Assembly (NCBI RefSeq): GCF_014645815.1
Contig: NZ_BMML01000014.1
Location: 186,001-250,000, forward strand
Reading direction: 5' to 3'
Origin: Streptomyces fuscichromogenes
Lineage (GTDB): Bacteria > Actinomycetota > Actinomycetes > Streptomycetales > Streptomycetaceae
DNA: 64,000 nt
In this document: positions 62,058 to 64,000 of the stretch, one piece after another
Layout: each line of letters opens with the position of its first letter
How positions within the stretch are numbered: position 1 is the first letter of the stretch
Made by a program: the position numbers and the translations under genes
Notes under the pieces: model-generated
The model's input: only the letters and a program-made list of their open reading frames with translations
Told to the model about the DNA's origin: nothing
Database searches by the model: none

Positions 62058-63335
62058 ATGACCGTTGCCCCCGAAGCGCCCGGCGCGCGTCAGGCGACCG
62101 GACGACCGGGCACCACGCTGCCGGCCCGCGGCGCCGACCCGGCCGGTGAGCGCCGCCGCGCCCTGACGCGGCTGCACGCCACCGACGTGTACGCCATGGT
62201 CGGCGCCGCCACCGCCGCGCTCTCGATGACGTGGCTGCTCTTCCGCCGGCTGCTGCCCTTCAACGGCGCCGTCGGCTTCGTCGTCATCGCGTACGGCCTC
62301 TTCCTGCTGGTGTACGCCCTGCTGGTCTCCTTCGACGAGGACGGGCCCGCGATCGTCGACCGGATCGCGGCGGCGGTCGTACGGTCGATGGGTCTGCTGC
62401 TCGTGGTGATCCTCGCGTTCGTCGTGGTCTACGCGCTCGTCCAGGGCCGCAAGGCACTGGTCCACCTGAACTTCTTCACCCAGAGCATGGAGCTGGCCGG
62501 CCCGCTGCAGCCGCTCGGCGTGGGCGGCGCCCTGCACGCGGCGGCCGGCACCCTGATCATGATCACCATCGCGCTGCTGATCACCGTGCCGGCCGGCCTG
62601 GTCTGCGCGGTGTTCCTGAACGAGGTGCCCGGCGCCTACGCCCGGTTCGTGCGCACCATCGTCGAGGCGATGACCGCCTTGCCGTCGGTCGTCGCCGGTC
62701 TGTTCATCTACGCCACCGTGATCCTGGGCCTGGGCCTGGACCAGTCCGGTCTCGCCGCCGGTCTCGCCCTCTCGGTGATGATGCTGCCGATCATCATCAG
62801 GGCCGCCGACGTCGTCATCCGGCTGGTGCCCGGCACCCTGCGCGAGGCCAGTTACGCGATGGGCACGAGCCGTTGGCGGACCGTCTGGCACGTGGTCCTG
62901 CCGACCTGTCGCTCGGGTCTCACGACCGCCGTCATCCTCGGCACCGCGCGGGGCATCGGCGAGACCTCCCCGGTCCTGCTGACCGCGGGCTTCACCAACG
63001 AGCTGAACCTCAACCCCCTCCACGACCCGATGGTCTCGCTGCCGCTGGTCACCTTCGAGTTCGTCAAGTCGCCGGAGCCGAACATGATCTCGCACGGTTT
63101 CGGCACGGCGGCCCTGCTCATGGCGCTGGTGCTGCTGCTGTTCGTCGCCGCCCGCATCCTCGGCGGCCGCGGCCCCGGCCACCTCACGCGCCGTCAGGAA
63201 CACCGGCGCGTCCTCGCGTCCCGGCGCGACGCGCGTCGATTCGCCGAGCGCCGCCGGACGGCCGACCTCGTCACCATCCCTGCCGAATCCGAATCCGAAT
63301 CCGAATCCGAATCCGAATCGGGGAGTTCGTCGTGA
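62058..63335 (+). CDS. pstA: Phosphate ABC transporter permease PstA
   Basis: 425 residues. BPD_transp_1 core (about 150-370) with EAA loop (REASYAMGTSRWRTVWHVVLPTCRSGLTTAVILGTARGIGETSP). The N-terminal part has two extra helices, and the C-terminus ends in an Arg-rich tail and six Glu-Ser units encoded by GAATCC repeats. Pairs with PstC. Its stop overlaps the pstS start (GTGA). Confidence 0.88.
   Translation: MTVAPEAPGARQATGRPGTTLPARGADPAGERRRALTRLHATDVYAMVGAATAALSMTWLLFRRLLPFNGAVGFVVIAYGLFLLVYALLVSFDEDGPAIVDRIAAAVVRSMGLLLVVILAFVVVYALVQGRKALVHLNFFTQSMELAGPLQPLGVGGALHAAAGTLIMITIALLITVPAGLVCAVFLNEVPGAYARFVRTIVEAMTALPSVVAGLFIYATVILGLGLDQSGLAAGLALSVMMLPIIIRAADVVIRLVPGTLREASYAMGTSRWRTVWHVVLPTCRSGLTTAVILGTARGIGETSPVLLTAGFTNELNLNPLHDPMVSLPLVTFEFVKSPEPNMISHGFGTAALLMALVLLLFVAARILGGRGPGHLTRRQEHRRVLASRRDARRFAERRRTADLVTIPAESESESESESESGSSS
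63285..63320 (+). repeat. 6-bp tandem repeat GAATCC in the pstA end
   Basis: Five GAATCC units plus GAATCG encode (Glu-Ser)6 at the C-terminus. Copy-number change keeps the frame, so only tail length would vary. Confidence 0.85.
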
Positions 63336-64000
63336 AACCCGCCACTCGTTTCCGTCTGGCGGCCACCGTGCTGTCACTGCTGTGCGCGCTGCTCGCCGTC
63401 CAGCCGCCCGCCGCGGCGGCCTCCTACGCCAAGATCACCGGCTCCGGTTCGACCTGGAGCTCCAACGCCGTCCAGCAGTGGGTCCGCAACGTCAAGGCCA
63501 ACTACGGCATGACGGTCAACTTCACGGCCAACGGCTCCTCCCAGGGCCGCGAGCAGTTCAAGAACAACACCGTCGACTTCGCGGTCTCCGAGATCCCCTA
63601 CGGCCTCAAGGAACAGGGCGTCACCGACACGCCGCCGAGCCGCGGTTACGCCTACATGCCGATCGTGGCCGGCGGTACGGCGTTCATGTACAACCTCAAG
63701 ATCAACGGAAGGTCGGTGACCAACCTACGGCTCTCCGGGGACGTCGTCACCAAGATCTTCACCGGGAGGATCACCCGCTGGAACGACCCCGCGATCGCCG
63801 CCGACAACCCGGGCCTGAACATGCCCGCTCGCGCGATCGTCCCGGTCGTCCGCTCCGACGGCTCCGGCACCAGCGCCCAGTTCACCCTGTGGATGTCGAA
63901 GCAGTACGGCGCCCTGTGGGCCGACTACTGCTCCCGCACCGGCCGCGGCAGCGGCAACTGCGGCATGACCTCCAACTACCCACTGCTCAGCGGCTCCACG
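63332..64000 (+). CDS. pstS: Phosphate-binding protein PstS-like, 3' end beyond the window
   Basis: At least 223 residues; the frame runs off the right edge. Signal peptide (FRLAATVLSLLCALLAVQPPAAA) and a periplasmic-binding-protein type 2 domain: ITGSGSTWSSNAVQQW, TVDFAVSEIPYG, VTKIFTGRITRWNDPAIAADNPGLN and the phosphate-contacting PVVRSDGSGTSAQFTLW. There is no lipobox, unlike the usual Streptomyces PstS lipoprotein, so it may be released or anchored later in the chain. GTG at 63332 overlaps the pstA stop. Confidence 0.85.
   Translation, partial: MKPATRFRLAATVLSLLCALLAVQPPAAAASYAKITGSGSTWSSNAVQQWVRNVKANYGMTVNFTANGSSQGREQFKNNTVDFAVSEIPYGLKEQGVTDTPPSRGYAYMPIVAGGTAFMYNLKINGRSVTNLRLSGDVVTKIFTGRITRWNDPAIAADNPGLNMPARAIVPVVRSDGSGTSAQFTLWMSKQYGALWADYCSRTGRGSGNCGMTSNYPLLSGST

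Overview
The base composition (very high GC with a strong third-position bias), the gene families and the gene order point to a Streptomyces chromosome. The clearest anchor is afsQ1-afsQ2-lipoprotein with divergent sigQ (about 47.1-51.0 kb). A nucleoside transport and salvage block and a Kdn/sialic-acid-type cell-wall polymer cluster lie in the same neighbourhood as in S. coelicolor (from memory). The window looks like core chromosome with strain-variable inserts; I see no insertion sequence, phage, CRISPR array, rRNA or tRNA gene.

Layout. 0.3-7.7 kb: L,D-transpeptidase lipoprotein, a B12 acyl-CoA mutase large subunit, a LysE exporter, a PadR regulator with a divergent membrane protein and a TMEM175-type channel, and a FAD monooxygenase with a divergent TetR regulator and two matching operators. 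8.1-20.7 kb: nonulosonate (probably Kdn, teichulosonic acid) surface-polymer cluster. It encodes an O-acyltransferase, a GT29-like sialyltransferase, a GT8/pyruvyltransferase fusion, a polysialyltransferase-like enzyme, a GT2, a DUF6716 transferase, a CMP-acylneuraminate synthetase fused to a HAD phosphatase, a NeuB-type synthase and a second polysialyltransferase-like protein. 20.8-28.9 kb: variable metabolic genes and a whiJ-like module (HTH/DUF5753, DUF397, RsbW-like ATPase) coupled to an Rpn-type nuclease gene carrying a TTA codon. 29.2-37.7 kb: nucleoside uptake and salvage (two BmpA/PnrA-like lipoproteins, ABC ATPase, two permeases, cytidine deaminase, thymidine phosphorylase). 37.8-44.1 kb: Uma2-family protein, AEC transporter, STAS protein, SnoaL-tailed ECF sigma factor, MFS/LysR pair and a dienelactone-hydrolase-like protein. 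44.2-45.4 kb: adenosine deaminase. 45.5-52.4 kb: small secreted protein, PspC, VanZ, afsQ/sigQ, a uridine-kinase-like gene and a second small secreted protein. 52.5-55.8 kb: deoC with two aldehyde dehydrogenase genes. 56.0-60.7 kb: PH-domain protein, Lrp with azlCD, a hydrolase/nucleotidyltransferase fusion and a YegP-like protein. 60.9-64.0 kb: a pstC-pstA-pstS phosphate transport operon running off the right edge.

How the parts work together. The nucleoside genes look like one regulon. A palindrome CTACGCGCGTAG, or the variant CTACGCGCGTTA, sits just upstream of both bmp genes, the ABC ATPase, add and deoC, five sites spread over 27 kb. Nucleosides imported by Bmp/ABC would be deaminated (Cdd, Add) and phosphorolysed (DeoA). 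Deoxyribose-5-phosphate would be cleaved by DeoC and its acetaldehyde oxidised by the adjacent ALDH. In the polymer cluster the NeuB-like enzyme would make the nonulosonate, the NeuA/HAD fusion would dephosphorylate and activate it with CMP, and at least four putative sialyl-type transferases of two unrelated folds would polymerise and decorate it. AfsQ1/AfsQ2 and SigQ are known global controllers of antibiotic production, and an exact AfsQ1-type box lies between them here.

The strongest second-look items are the five-site nucleoside operator, the ABC ATPase gene whose only well-placed start is ATC, the GT29-like enzyme with three recognisable sialylmotifs, a hydrolase fused to an aminoglycoside-adenylyltransferase-like domain, a hydrolase lacking its nucleophile serine, and a dispersed hairpin element found mainly at convergent gene ends.
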